This document shows positions 56,559 to 64,000 of a DNA stretch of 64,000 nucleotides, in pieces (position 1 is the stretch's first letter; each line of letters starts with the position of its first letter). Source of the DNA: Methylobacterium ajmalii. Lineage in GTDB: Bacteria > Pseudomonadota > Alphaproteobacteria > Rhizobiales > Beijerinckiaceae. The notes under the pieces are model-generated. The model did no database searches. It worked only from the letters and a program-made list of their open reading frames with translations, and was not told where the DNA came from. The position numbers and the translations under genes are program-made. The DNA is taken from the NCBI RefSeq assembly GCF_016613415.1, contig NZ_JACWCT010000081.1, forward strand, positions 1-64,000. Direction: 5' to 3'.

Positions 56559-57220
56559 CCGACCCGGCGACCACGGGCCGATCAGTCGGCGGCCCGGAAT
56601 TCGGTACCGAGTTCCGGGCCCGCTTCGCCGACCTGGTCGCCTGGCGCCGCGACGTGCGGCGCTTCCGCACCGACCCGGTGCCGGACGACGTGCTGAGGGA
56701 CTGCCTGGCGCTCGCGCGCCTCAGCCCCTCGGTCGGCAACAGCCAGCCCTGGCGCTTCGTACGGGTCTCCCGGCCGGAGCGCCGCGCGGCCGTCGCGGCG
56801 AGCTTTTCGCGGTGCAACGAATCAGCGGCGGGCGCCTACGACGACGAGCGCGCCGCCGCCTATCGCCGTCTCAAGCTCGCCGGCCTGCGCGAGGCGCCGG
56901 TGCACCTCGCGGTGTTCTGCGACGAGGCGACGGCGTCCGGCCACGGGCTCGGCCGCGCCACCATGCCGGAGATGCTGCGCTACTCGGTCGTGACGGCGGT
57001 CCACACTCTCTGGCTCGCCGCCCGCAGCCACGGGCTCGGCGTCGGCTGGGTCTCGATCCTGTGCCCCGAAGAGGTGACGGACGCCCTCGACGTGCCGCCG
57101 AGCTGGCGGCTCGTCGCCTATCTGTGCGTCGGCTACCCGGCCGAGGAGCATGCCGACCCGGAACTGGTGCGGCACGGCTGGCAGGCGCGCGAGGCAGACG
57201 GCGCGCTTCTCGAGAGGTGA
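56555..57220 (+). CDS. bluB: 5,6-dimethylbenzimidazole synthase
   Basis: A 221-residue flavin-cannibalising enzyme of the nitroreductase fold that turns FMN into the lower ligand of vitamin B12. The BluB-specific stretches WRRDVRRFRTDPVPDDVLRD, ARLSPSVGNSQPWRFVRV, LKLAGLREAPVHLAVFCD and GRATMPEMLRYSVVTAVHTLWLAAR are all visible. It starts with GTG at 56555, overlapping the gdhB stop by 4 bases, so it is coupled to gdhB. It supplies cobalamin needed, for example, by the mutase at 23800. Confidence 0.95.
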   Translation: MTDPATTGRSVGGPEFGTEFRARFADLVAWRRDVRRFRTDPVPDDVLRDCLALARLSPSVGNSQPWRFVRVSRPERRAAVAASFSRCNESAAGAYDDERAAAYRRLKLAGLREAPVHLAVFCDEATASGHGLGRATMPEMLRYSVVTAVHTLWLAARSHGLGVGWVSILCPEEVTDALDVPPSWRLVAYLCVGYPAEEHADPELVRHGWQAREADGALLER

Positions 57221-57256
57221 GCCGGGCGCAAGCCGGGGCTGCATTCTTCGCATTCG

Positions 57257-57276
57257 CGTACATACCAGTAGGTACG
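57257..57276 (+). promoter_or_regulatory. Candidate TetR-type operator
   Basis: The 20-base imperfect palindrome CGTACaTACcaGTAgGTACG (matches at 16 of 20 positions, lower case mismatched) lies 44 bases before the tautomerase start. It overlaps a likely -10 region (TACGAT at 57273). This is the usual size and place for a TetR-family operator, and a tetR gene lies in the same unit. Confidence 0.55.
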
Positions 57277-57320
57277 ATAGAAGGATCGAGGCCGCTCCCG
57301 CAGCCGCGGAGATCTCTCCC

Positions 57321-57728
57321 ATGCCCCTGGTCACCGTCACCCTGAAGCGGAACCGCCCCGCGGAGGAGCGCCGCGCCATCGCGGATGCCGTCCACGCCGC
57401 CCTCGTCGACAGCATCGGCATTCCGGCGGATGACCGGTTCCAGGTCGTCTCGAGCGGGTTCGACGACGTGATCTACGACCCGGCCTATCTCGGCATCTCC
57501 CGCACCGACGACCTGGTAATGGTCCAGGTCCATCTCTCGACCGGGCGAAGCGTCGCGCAGAAGAAGGCGCTGTTCGCCGCCATCGCGGCAAATCTCGGCG
57601 CGCTGGGCATCCGGCCCGAGGACGTGCTCGTCACCCTGGTCGAGATGGCCCGGGAGAACTGGTCGTTCGGTCACGGCCTCGCCACCTACGCCGACCTCCC
57701 GCCGCCGCACTTGGCGGGTGCGGCCTGA
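57321..57728 (+). CDS. Tautomerase family protein
   Basis: A 135-residue tautomerase_2-type protein. The catalytic N-terminal proline is residue 2 (MPLVTVTLKRNRPAEERRAI), exposed after Met removal. Other conserved stretches are HAALVDSIGIPADDRFQVV, VMVQVHLSTGRSVAQKKALF and VLVTLVEMARENWSFGHG. The substrate is unknown. The start is ATG 57321. It is followed after 114 bases by a tetR gene that probably regulates it through the operator at 57257. Confidence 0.9.
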   Translation: MPLVTVTLKRNRPAEERRAIADAVHAALVDSIGIPADDRFQVVSSGFDDVIYDPAYLGISRTDDLVMVQVHLSTGRSVAQKKALFAAIAANLGALGIRPEDVLVTLVEMARENWSFGHGLATYADLPPPHLAGAA

Positions 57729-57842
57729 CGGCTGGCCGGGCGGCCCCCGGCGCGGCATATCGTGTCCGCCGGAGGGCCGTTCGGGACGAGACGAAGCGCG
57801 GGTTTTCACCCGAACAACCCGGCCGGCGGCAAGAGACACGAG

Positions 57843-58427
57843 ATGGCACGGCCAGGATCATCGAAGCGCGAGGCGATCGTCGCGGCAGCGAAGGCGCTGC
57901 TGTGGGAGCGGGGCTACGAGGCGACGAGCCCGCGCGACGTGCTCGACCGCAGCGGCGCCGGCCAGGGCAGCCTCTACCACCATTTTTCCGGCAAGCGGGA
58001 GGTGGCGGCGGCCGCGCTCGCCGAGATGGCCGAGGAGGAGATCGCGGTGATCGACGCTTTGTTCTCGCCCGATACCCCGCCCCTCGACCGCGTCGGGGCC
58101 TACCTGACCCGCGAGCGGCAGGCCCTGCGCGGCTGCCGGCTGGCGCGTCTGGCCAACGAGGCGGCGATGGAGGAACCGGCCCTGCGCGAGCCGGTCGCGG
58201 CCTATCTCGGCCATATCGAGGCGTCGTTGCGGGCGAGCCTGGAGGAGGCGAAGGCGGCGGCCGACCTCCTGCCCGGGATCGAGCCCGCCAACCTGGCCGC
58301 CGCCCTGCTGGCGATCGTCGAGGGCGGCTACGTGCTCGCCCGCGTGCACTGGGATGCGGCGGCGATGCGCGCGGCGATCGACGGCGGCGTGCAGCTGCTC
58401 GCCGCCGTGAGCCGCCCTCAGGCGTGA
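57843..58427 (+). CDS. TetR family transcriptional regulator
   Basis: A 194-residue regulator. The N-terminal helix-turn-helix (about residues 8-54) is visible: REAIVAAAKALLWERGYEAT, then PRDVLDRSGAGQGSLYHHFSGKREV. The C-terminal ligand/dimer domain resembles TetR_C YcdC/NemR-type domains (ALRGCRLARLANEAAMEEP, with one cysteine). The start is ATG 57843. It overlaps by 10 bases the 3' end of the convergent SMR transporter gene. It likely controls the tautomerase upstream, and possibly the SMR unit. Confidence 0.9.
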   Translation: MARPGSSKREAIVAAAKALLWERGYEATSPRDVLDRSGAGQGSLYHHFSGKREVAAAALAEMAEEEIAVIDALFSPDTPPLDRVGAYLTRERQALRGCRLARLANEAAMEEPALREPVAAYLGHIEASLRASLEEAKAAADLLPGIEPANLAAALLAIVEGGYVLARVHWDAAAMRAAIDGGVQLLAAVSRPQA

Positions 58428-58744
58428 GCCTGGGCCGCCGCCAGGATGCCGACGCCGACCGCGATGACGCCGATGCCGAGGATCATCAGCGGCGTCACCG
58501 GCTCGCCGAACAGGATCGCGCCGCCGAGCGCCGCGCCGACCATGCCGACGCCGGCCCAGATCGCGTAGACGATCCCGATCGGCAGCATGTCCATGCTGCT
58601 CGACATCAGCCAGAGCGCGGTGCCGTAGCCCAGCGCCACCAGGACGGTCGGCCCCGGACGGGTGAGCCCGTCGGCGGCCTTGAGGGCGAGGGTCGCGGTG
58701 ATCTCGGCGCCGATCGCCACCGCGAGGATCAGGAACGGGTTCAT
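58418..58744 (-). CDS. SMR family multidrug efflux transporter
   Basis: A 108-residue small multidrug resistance (EmrE/SugE-type) protein with four hydrophobic helices. The essential membrane Glu14 is present (FLILAVAIGAEITATLALK), as are WLMSSSMDMLPIGIVYAIWAGVG and the C-terminal GEPVTPLMILGIGVIAVGVG. It exports cationic compounds in exchange for protons, working as a dimer. The ATG at 58744 overlaps the stop of the upstream reductase gene (ATGA). Confidence 0.93.
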   Translation of the reverse strand: MNPFLILAVAIGAEITATLALKAADGLTRPGPTVLVALGYGTALWLMSSSMDMLPIGIVYAIWAGVGMVGAALGGAILFGEPVTPLMILGIGVIAVGVGILAAAQAHA

Positions 58745-59901
58745 GCGCTCGCCGTCAGCGGCAGGTCCGGGGACGGGGCCGGCGCGACGAACATCTCGAG
58801 GTCGTCGGCGAACTGCTCGGCGATCTCGGGAGCGTTCTCCAGGCAGACCTTGAGGTAGTCGGTGAAGGCCGGCGGCGGCGCCAGGCCCTCCGCGAGCAGC
58901 CGCTCGTTTGAGAAGGTCAGGTCGAGGGAGCAGAAGGCGTAGTAGGCCCGCACCGCCCGCAGCATCGCCTGCTTCATGGCACCGTCGAGGCCGAAGGTCT
59001 CGGCGAAGCGCCGGCGCAGCAGCGCCCGGTCGGCGGCGAGGTCGAAGCGGCTGAAGTCGTCGCGCGGGCCGCCCGCCGGATCGGCCGCCGCGAAGGCCTG
59101 CATCAGGTCGTCCCAGCGCGAGCGGGCGCCGGCCCCGGCCGAGATGTGGTAGAGGTTGTGGGCGAGCGTCGGCTTGCGCAGGAGCCCGACGAAGCTCTCG
59201 GCGACCCAGTCGACCGGGACGATGTCGACGGCGCTCTCGGGCGCGCAGGGCACGAGGCGCAGGCGGTCGGCGGCGCGGATCACCCACAGGATGCTGGAGC
59301 TCGGCGCGGCGCCCAGCGTCGAGTGGCCGACGACGATCGAGGGACGGGCCACGACGATCGGCAGGTCGGAGAAGCTGCCGGCGAGCGAGGTCTCGGCTGC
59401 GGCCTTCGAGACCGTGTAGGCGACGAGGTGCCGGGCGTCGCGGGACGGGTAGTTCGCTTCCTCGACCAGGGACGGCGCTTCCGCGCCGCAGATCATCGCG
59501 GTGCTGACGTGCAGGAAGCGCACGAGGCCCGGCATGCCCCGCGCCCGGCGGGCGAGCGCCAGGGTGCCGTCGTGGTTGGTGCGGCTGACCCGCTCCTCGC
59601 CCCACCACGAGGTGTCGGCGGCCAGGTGCAGGACGTGGGTGCAGGAATCGAGCCGCGGGTCGGCGTCGAGGTCGGCGCGGGTGAAGTCGCCCGGCACCAC
59701 CTCGACCGCGCGGGCGAGGCGCTGGGCGGTGAACGGGTCGGTGAAGCGCGACAGCCGCGCGGCGATGCGCTGGCGGCCCTGCTCGGCGCTGGCGCAGCGC
59801 ACGAGGCAGACCCACTCGGTGCCGTCGCGCCGGCTCAGGGCCTGGTGAAGAACGGCACCGCCCAGAAAGCCGGTTGCGCCCGTCAGTAATATCCGTGCCA
59901 C
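58741..59901 (-). CDS. NAD(P)-dependent thioester-reductase-like SDR protein
   Basis: A 386-residue extended short-chain dehydrogenase of the NAD_binding_4 type, related to reductase domains of fatty-acyl or peptide synthetases. The nucleotide motif ILLTGATGFLGGAVLHQAL is at the extreme N-terminus, followed by VVPGDFTRADLD, CTHVLHLAADTSW and YTVSKAAAETSLAGSF (Tyr-x-x-x-Lys catalytic pair). GTG 59901 is preferred because GGGGAGG lies 6-12 bases upstream. ATG 59922 and 59937 are alternatives. The substrate is unknown, and its coupling to SMR is notable. Confidence 0.88.
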   Translation of the reverse strand: MARILLTGATGFLGGAVLHQALSRRDGTEWVCLVRCASAEQGRQRIAARLSRFTDPFTAQRLARAVEVVPGDFTRADLDADPRLDSCTHVLHLAADTSWWGEERVSRTNHDGTLALARRARGMPGLVRFLHVSTAMICGAEAPSLVEEANYPSRDARHLVAYTVSKAAAETSLAGSFSDLPIVVARPSIVVGHSTLGAAPSSSILWVIRAADRLRLVPCAPESAVDIVPVDWVAESFVGLLRKPTLAHNLYHISAGAGARSRWDDLMQAFAAADPAGGPRDDFSRFDLAADRALLRRRFAETFGLDGAMKQAMLRAVRAYYAFCSLDLTFSNERLLAEGLAPPPAFTDYLKVCLENAPEIAEQFADDLEMFVAPAPSPDLPLTASA

Positions 59902-60193
59902 GCTGGACCTCCCCGCATCCATGGAGAGGTGCCACATGCCAGCGGACAAATAACCCACTTCTGCGGCACCGAACTCGTGTTCATGCAGTATGTTGCCCGG
60001 GCGCAACCGTCTATTTCTCCTTGAGCTTAGACCATTCGCTGAAAAGCCGCTCCAGAAATGCAATAGATACAATAAGGCATAGTCCGTTCGGCCTATGAAG
60101 CGACATGCACCGCCGGCAATCGACTGCGAGCCGGCAGGGCCGGCCGCGACAGACATCTTTTGGAAACATTTCCGGGACGCGCGGGCGCGCGAT

Positions 60194-61564
60194 TCAGGCG
60201 CGGCTGAGCAGATGAGCCAGCAGCGCACGCAGCTGGGCCGGCTTCAGCGGCTTGTGGACCAGCTCGCAGCGAGCCGCCCGGACCCGTGCCTCGACCTCGG
60301 CCGAGTGGTCGGCGGTGGTGATGACGGCCGGGATGTCGTGGCCGTGGACGGCGCGCAGCCAGGCCACGGTGTCGAGCCCGCAGGCGCCGCCGTCGAGGTG
60401 GAAGTCGGCGACGACGACGTCGGGGCTCCAGGTCGTGCCGAGGAGCCGCACCAGGCTCAGGTGATCGCGGGCCGCGAAGGCGTTGGCGTCCCAGCCGTGG
60501 AAGAGCCGCGCCAGGGCCTCGAGCGCCGGCTTGTCGTTCTCGATCAGCGCGATGCGGGCGCCGGTGAGGCTCGTCGGCGGCACCAGCGAGGGGGCCGGCC
60601 GGGGCGGCTCGGCGGCGCAGGGGGTGAGGTGGAGGCTGAAGCGCGAGCCGTGCCCGACCCGCGATTCGAGGCTCAGGCCGTGGCCGAGCGCCTGGGCCGA
60701 GCGGCGCACAATCGACAGGCCGAGGCCCAGCGCGATCTCGCCGTCGACGCTCTCGCGCCCGCCGCGGTGGAATTCCTCGAAGATCAGTTCCTGGTCGCTC
60801 TCCGGGATGCCGGAGCCCGAATCGACCACGTCGATCCGCACCGTGTCGCCGCGCTTCCTCGCCGCCACCAGCACGCCGCCGGCCGCGGTGTAGCGGATCG
60901 CGTTCGAGGCCAGGTTCTGCAGGATGCGCTGGAGCAGCACGAGGTCGCTCTTCACCCAGGTCCGGCCGCCGCGCACCGAGAAGCGCAGGCCCTTGCGGGC
61001 GGCGAGCGGGCCGAAGCTCGCCTCCAGGCTCTCCAGCACGTCGGCGACCAGGACCGGGCGCACCACCGGCTGGATCAGGCCGGCATCGAGCTTAGAGATG
61101 TCGAGGAGCGTCTTGATCAGGTCCTCGATGGTCTGCAGACCGCGCTCGACCTGGCCGACGATGCCGCGGGCCTCGGGCCCCACCGGCATGTCGGCGAGCG
61201 CCGAGAGCGACAGCCGGGCGGCGTTGAGCGGCTGGAGCAGGTCGTGGCTCGCGGCGGTGAGGAAGCGGGTCTTCGAGCTGTTGGCGCGCTCGGCCTCCTC
61301 CTTGGCGGCGGTGAGCGCCTGGTTCGAGCGCTCGAGGCTGCGCATCAGGGCGGTCAGCTCCTCGGTGCGGGTGCGGACCTGGCCCTCGAGGGTGATGGCG
61401 GTCTGGAACAGCGAGTAGGCGCTGCCGCGCTGGTCCATCCGGCGCTCGACCTGGGACATCAGCGCGGCGTTGATGCGCTCGAGCTTGGCGACGCGGACGC
61501 GCAGGGCGGCGGCCTCCGCCTCCGCCTCCGCGGCCGGGCGCGGGGGTGCGTCGTCCCGGGTCAC
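60194..61564 (-). CDS. Hybrid sensor histidine kinase with receiver domain (NahK-like)
   Basis: A 456-residue cytosolic kinase. An N-terminal coiled coil (about residues 10-85) precedes the HisKA site TRFLTAASHDLLQPLNAARL (His at about 116). The ATPase domain has the N box LQNLASNAIRYTAAGG, G1 VDSGSGIPES and G2 LGLGLSIVRRSA. The C-terminal receiver domain (about 330-456) has ARIALIENDKPALE, the phospho-acceptor Asp in DVVVADFHLDGG and a conserved Lys in LVHKPLKPAQ. It starts with GTG at 61564, overlapping the stop of the FIST-domain gene. The same FIST-kinase arrangement is known for NosP-NahK in Pseudomonas. Confidence 0.92.
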   Translation of the reverse strand: MTRDDAPPRPAAEAEAEAAALRVRVAKLERINAALMSQVERRMDQRGSAYSLFQTAITLEGQVRTRTEELTALMRSLERSNQALTAAKEEAERANSSKTRFLTAASHDLLQPLNAARLSLSALADMPVGPEARGIVGQVERGLQTIEDLIKTLLDISKLDAGLIQPVVRPVLVADVLESLEASFGPLAARKGLRFSVRGGRTWVKSDLVLLQRILQNLASNAIRYTAAGGVLVAARKRGDTVRIDVVDSGSGIPESDQELIFEEFHRGGRESVDGEIALGLGLSIVRRSAQALGHGLSLESRVGHGSRFSLHLTPCAAEPPRPAPSLVPPTSLTGARIALIENDKPALEALARLFHGWDANAFAARDHLSLVRLLGTTWSPDVVVADFHLDGGACGLDTVAWLRAVHGHDIPAVITTADHSAEVEARVRAARCELVHKPLKPAQLRALLAHLLSRA

Positions 61565-62724
61565 GGGCCCGCCGGCCGGCCGATGGCGATGCCCGTGAAG
61601 GTCTGGTTCAGGTGCATCGAGCGGTACTGCTCGCCGTAGGTCTCGAAGCCGACGACGTTGTAGTGCCGGTAGAGCTCGGCGATGCTGTGGCGCGCCTGGT
61701 GGATCTCGGCGTCGAGGCGGCGCAGCACGCATTCGAAGCCGATCACCAGGTCGACGCCGCCGAGCCGCGCGTCGAGACGGGCCAGCTCCTCGCGGGTCGC
61801 CTCGACCAGGTCCTTCTGGCGCGCGAGCGTCAGCACCACGCCGCTCTCGATCGCGCAGTGGAAGCTCAGCGACCGGTCGGGGTTGAGGTGGCGGATCGAG
61901 CGGCAGAAATAGTCGCCGCCGACCCGCACCACGAGGGGATGCGCGGCAAAGCTCGTCGGCGTCAGGGCGTCGGGGTCGAGGCCGAGCGCGTTGGCGTACT
62001 CGACCGCCGCCGGCTCGGCGTTGAGCTCGCGCACGGTGCGCTGCTCCTGGTCGGTCTCGGTGACCACGAACTTGACGCCGGTCGGCTCGAAATTGTCGTT
62101 CTTGAAGATCTCGACCGGGAAGTCGGTCTCGATCAGCAGCAGCACCGCGGCGCGGCGATGCACCTGGCCGTCGTGGATCAGCGCGGTCTCGGAGAAGGTC
62201 AGCTCGTCCCCGGCCGAGCCGCCGACCAGCGGCACCCCGTCGAGGCCGTACCCGACCGCGGCGATCACCGATTCCTCGGCGTTGGCGAGCCCGTCGATGA
62301 GCGAGATGGCGAAGCGCTGCCCGCCGCGGGCGATCCGGTCGAGGTCGGCGCGCAGGGCGCGGATCGAGGCGGCGGCGCGCTCGGCGTCGAGGTTGTCGAC
62401 CTTCTCCAGCACCGCGGAGGCGATGCGGAACCCCTCGTGCGGGAAGGCGATCACCACGAGGCCGCGGTCGAGCCCGGCCATCGGGCTGATCTCGCCCGAG
62501 GAGGTGCAGCCGGCGATCCGCACGCCCGGGAAGGCGCGGGCGAGCGCGGCGTTGAGCGCGGCCACGCCGTAGACCGGCGAGAAGAAGATCACCAGATGGG
62601 CGATGCGGCTGACGTCGAGGGAGGCGGCGATCGCCGCAACGGCAGCCTCGGCCCCGGCCGCGTCGGTCCAGGCGGTCTGGATGCCGCAGCGATGCGACCG
62701 GGTGCGCGTATCCTCGCCCGACAC
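61561..62724 (-). CDS. FIST domain sensor protein (NosP-like)
   Basis: About 387 residues from GTG 62724. A longer frame to ATG 62841 would add 39 low-complexity residues. It has a FIST N domain (FFSPVYGVAALNAALARAFPGVRIAGCTSSGEI, about residues 45-80) and a FIST C domain (AAHPLVVRVGGDYFCRSIRHLNPDRSLSFHCAIESG). FIST proteins are sensory; NosP binds heme and senses nitric oxide in Pseudomonas and Vibrio, inhibiting the kinase encoded next to it. Cytosolic. It overlaps the hybrid kinase downstream (GTGA). Confidence 0.88.
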   Translation of the reverse strand: MSGEDTRTRSHRCGIQTAWTDAAGAEAAVAAIAASLDVSRIAHLVIFFSPVYGVAALNAALARAFPGVRIAGCTSSGEISPMAGLDRGLVVIAFPHEGFRIASAVLEKVDNLDAERAAASIRALRADLDRIARGGQRFAISLIDGLANAEESVIAAVGYGLDGVPLVGGSAGDELTFSETALIHDGQVHRRAAVLLLIETDFPVEIFKNDNFEPTGVKFVVTETDQEQRTVRELNAEPAAVEYANALGLDPDALTPTSFAAHPLVVRVGGDYFCRSIRHLNPDRSLSFHCAIESGVVLTLARQKDLVEATREELARLDARLGGVDLVIGFECVLRRLDAEIHQARHSIAELYRHYNVVGFETYGEQYRSMHLNQTFTGIAIGRPAGP

Positions 62725-63392
62725 TGGCCGCGCAGAACTTCCCCGCGCCAAAAGCCCCCCTCCCGCTCTTGCCGGATCCGGCCCGGCTTTGTTCGTTTTT
62801 AGAGTATGCGACCAGGGCGGACGGCTGGCAACGGCGGTCACCCGCGGCGTCGGGATTTAACCCTTACGGAAATCGCCTCCAGGGCCCCGCCCCGCGTGCC
62901 GCGCCGGGACGAAACCGGGTGCGCAGGCGCGGCCGGTGCGGCGGCCGCGCCTGCGCGTCGGGAGCGGAAGGGCGATCGCCCCCGCGATCGGCGGCCGCGC
63001 CGCCCCACGCGACGCTGCCGCCAGATGCCCCGCTCGCCCCCGCCCACTCCGCGGTGAGGATGTCCTTCGGCCGCCGAGGTTGCCGGAGGATAGGACCGGG
63101 CCGCCGTCAGCCACCATAGGACCAAGGTGCAGGGATCGCCTGTTGGGAACCACCTCTTTGCCGAGGCTCCATACCAAAGCACGGTGGCTGCTCCGGTGGG
63201 TGGATGGTAACTCTTTTCTCGACTTGCGGATGCGGCGGAAATGCTGCACCGCATCTACGAGTGCGTGCGCCGTGCGGTGGTGCGCTTGCGAGAGGATGAT
63301 CCGCTGCGATGGTGGGATTGACCGGCCGGGCCCCCGAGGTGTCTCTTCCGCGGCCGGACGGGGCACCGACGCCCGTCGCGGAAGGGTCGGAC
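62725..63392. other. Divergent intergenic region of the FIST/kinase and regulator genes
   Basis: About 670 bases between the FIST gene (minus strand) and the response regulator (plus strand). It holds no convincing large gene. A 26-codon frame at 63241-63321 is noted separately. The divergent promoters presumably lie here, but I could not pick a clear -35/-10 pair. Confidence 0.5.
63241..63321 (+). CDS. Possible 26-residue small protein or leader peptide
   Basis: ATG 63241 opens a short frame (MLHRIYECVRRAVVRLREDD, then PLRWWD) ending at TGA 63321. It makes a plausible amphipathic helix and is preceded in frame by LFSRLADAAE after a TAA stop. It ends about 70 bases before the preferred response-regulator start and overlaps an alternative one at 63309. 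The ribosome binding site is weak (GGCGGAA directly before ATG). It may be chance. Confidence 0.3.
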   Translation: MLHRIYECVRRAVVRLREDDPLRWWD

Positions 63393-64000
63393 ATGCACCT
63401 GATCATCGTGGACGACCACCCGCTGTTTCGCGACGCGCTGAGCAGCGCGGTCCGCCTCGCCTTCCCGGCCGCCGATGTCGAGGAGGCCGACGGCATCGAG
63501 AGCGCCTGCGCAGCCCTCTCCCGCGGCCGCTCGATCGACCTGACGCTGCTCGACCTCACCATGCAGGGGGTGAACGGGTTCGACGGGCTGATCGCGATCC
63601 GCACCCGTTTCCCGCGCATCCCGGTCCTCGTCGTCTCCGGCCTCGACGACCCCCGCATCGTGCGCGAGGCCCTGTCGCACGGCGCCGCCGGCTTCGTGCC
63701 CAAGGCCGCCGGCAAGCCGGTGCTGATCCGGGCCATCACCGACGTGCTCAACGGCGCGGTCTTCGTGCCCGAGGGCCTGTCCGGCCCCGCCGAGGCCCCC
63801 GGCCGCAAGGCCGGCAAGCCGCCGATCGCCGAGCGCATCGCCGAGCTGACCCCGCAGCAGGTCCGCGTTCTGCTGATGATCCGCCAGGGCAAGCTCAACA
63901 AGCAGATCGCCCACGAGCTCGGCGTCGGCGATTCCACCGTCAAGGCCCACGTCTCCGAGATCCTGCGCAAGCTCGGCGTGATCAGCCGGACCCAGATCGT
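63393..64000 (+). CDS. LuxR-type response regulator, 3' end beyond the window
   Basis: At least 202 residues of a two-component regulator. The receiver domain has HLIIVDDHPLFRDALSS (acidic pocket), the phospho-acceptor Asp in LTLLDLTMQG, VLVVSGLDD and VPKAAGK (conserved Lys). The LuxR helix-turn-helix begins near residue 150 (LTPQQVRVLLMIRQGKLNKQ, HELGVGDSTVKAHVSEIL) and runs off the edge at 64000. ATG 63393 with GGAAGGG upstream is preferred. ATG 63309 in the same frame would add 28 residues. Divergent from the FIST/hybrid-kinase operon and the likely partner of it. Confidence 0.9.
   Translation, partial: MHLIIVDDHPLFRDALSSAVRLAFPAADVEEADGIESACAALSRGRSIDLTLLDLTMQGVNGFDGLIAIRTRFPRIPVLVVSGLDDPRIVREALSHGAAGFVPKAAGKPVLIRAITDVLNGAVFVPEGLSGPAEAPGRKAGKPPIAERIAELTPQQVRVLLMIRQGKLNKQIAHELGVGDSTVKAHVSEILRKLGVISRTQI

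Overview
The window is high-GC chromosomal DNA (by eye about 70% or more) with dense, short-spaced genes, many GTG/TTG starts and 4-base stop/start overlaps. The gene families and their order (dnaG upstream of rpoD, lptF-lptG-lptD followed by pdxA-rsmA, a TPP-riboswitch thiOSGE operon, single-chain methylmalonyl-CoA mutase, 180-kDa-type NAD glutamate dehydrogenase, FIST/histidine-kinase cassette) and the intergenic palindromes suggest a Methylobacterium-like member of the Hyphomicrobiales. This assignment is by recognition, not by a database search. Most of the window is ordinary core genome.

Layout. 1-1.9 kb: the 5' part of a secreted glycine-rich protein gene, a CHCC zinc-finger protein and a flavin monooxygenase, then tRNA-Leu(UAA). 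2.0-2.85 kb: a gene-free stretch with two families of multi-hairpin repeats and an AT-rich, frameshifted gene remnant. 2.86-5.86 kb: thiamine thiazole operon thiO-thiS-thiG-thiE behind a TPP riboswitch. 6-7.7 kb: a class III adenylate cyclase and a small DUF2798 membrane protein. 7.8-14.1 kb: rpoD, dnaG and a chemotaxis receptor. 14.3-22.7 kb: YqeY protein, carA, methyltransferase, acetyltransferase, amine oxidase, small hypotheticals, a DegP-like protease overlapping a DUF817 membrane protein. 22.8-23.5 kb: two direct copies of a 140-bp repeat flanking a GIY-YIG nuclease gene. 23.8-28.5 kb: methylmalonyl-CoA mutase, an M23 peptidase and a Uma2-family gene.

28.7-34.1 kb is the most unusual block: one tightly overlapped operon encoding a two-subunit molybdenum hydroxylase, a flavocytochrome c sulfide dehydrogenase (fccA, fccB) and soxX-soxY-soxZ, with no soxA, soxB or soxCD. 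The SoxY carrier has lost the usual glycine-rich C-terminal arm but keeps its cysteine. 34.2-45.4 kb: fadD, a membrane protein overlapping pepA, then the LPS-transport genes lptF-lptG-lptD, pdxA and rsmA, without the surA gene that often lies between lptD and pdxA. 45.4-49.1 kb: Tim44-like protein, sensor kinase, lipB and a lone fliN-type gene.

49.2-50.8 kb looks like a recombination site: two identical tRNA-Leu(GAG) genes 273 bp apart, a degenerate stretch, then an orphan ABC-2 permease whose 5' quarter has host-like base composition and whose remainder is AT-rich. 50.9-60 kb: AhpD-like protein, gdhB, bluB, a tautomerase-tetR pair with a visible operator, an SMR transporter and an NAD(P)-dependent reductase. 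60.2-64 kb: a FIST-domain sensor overlapping a hybrid histidine kinase (a NosP/NahK-like arrangement), divergent from a LuxR-type response regulator that runs off the right edge.
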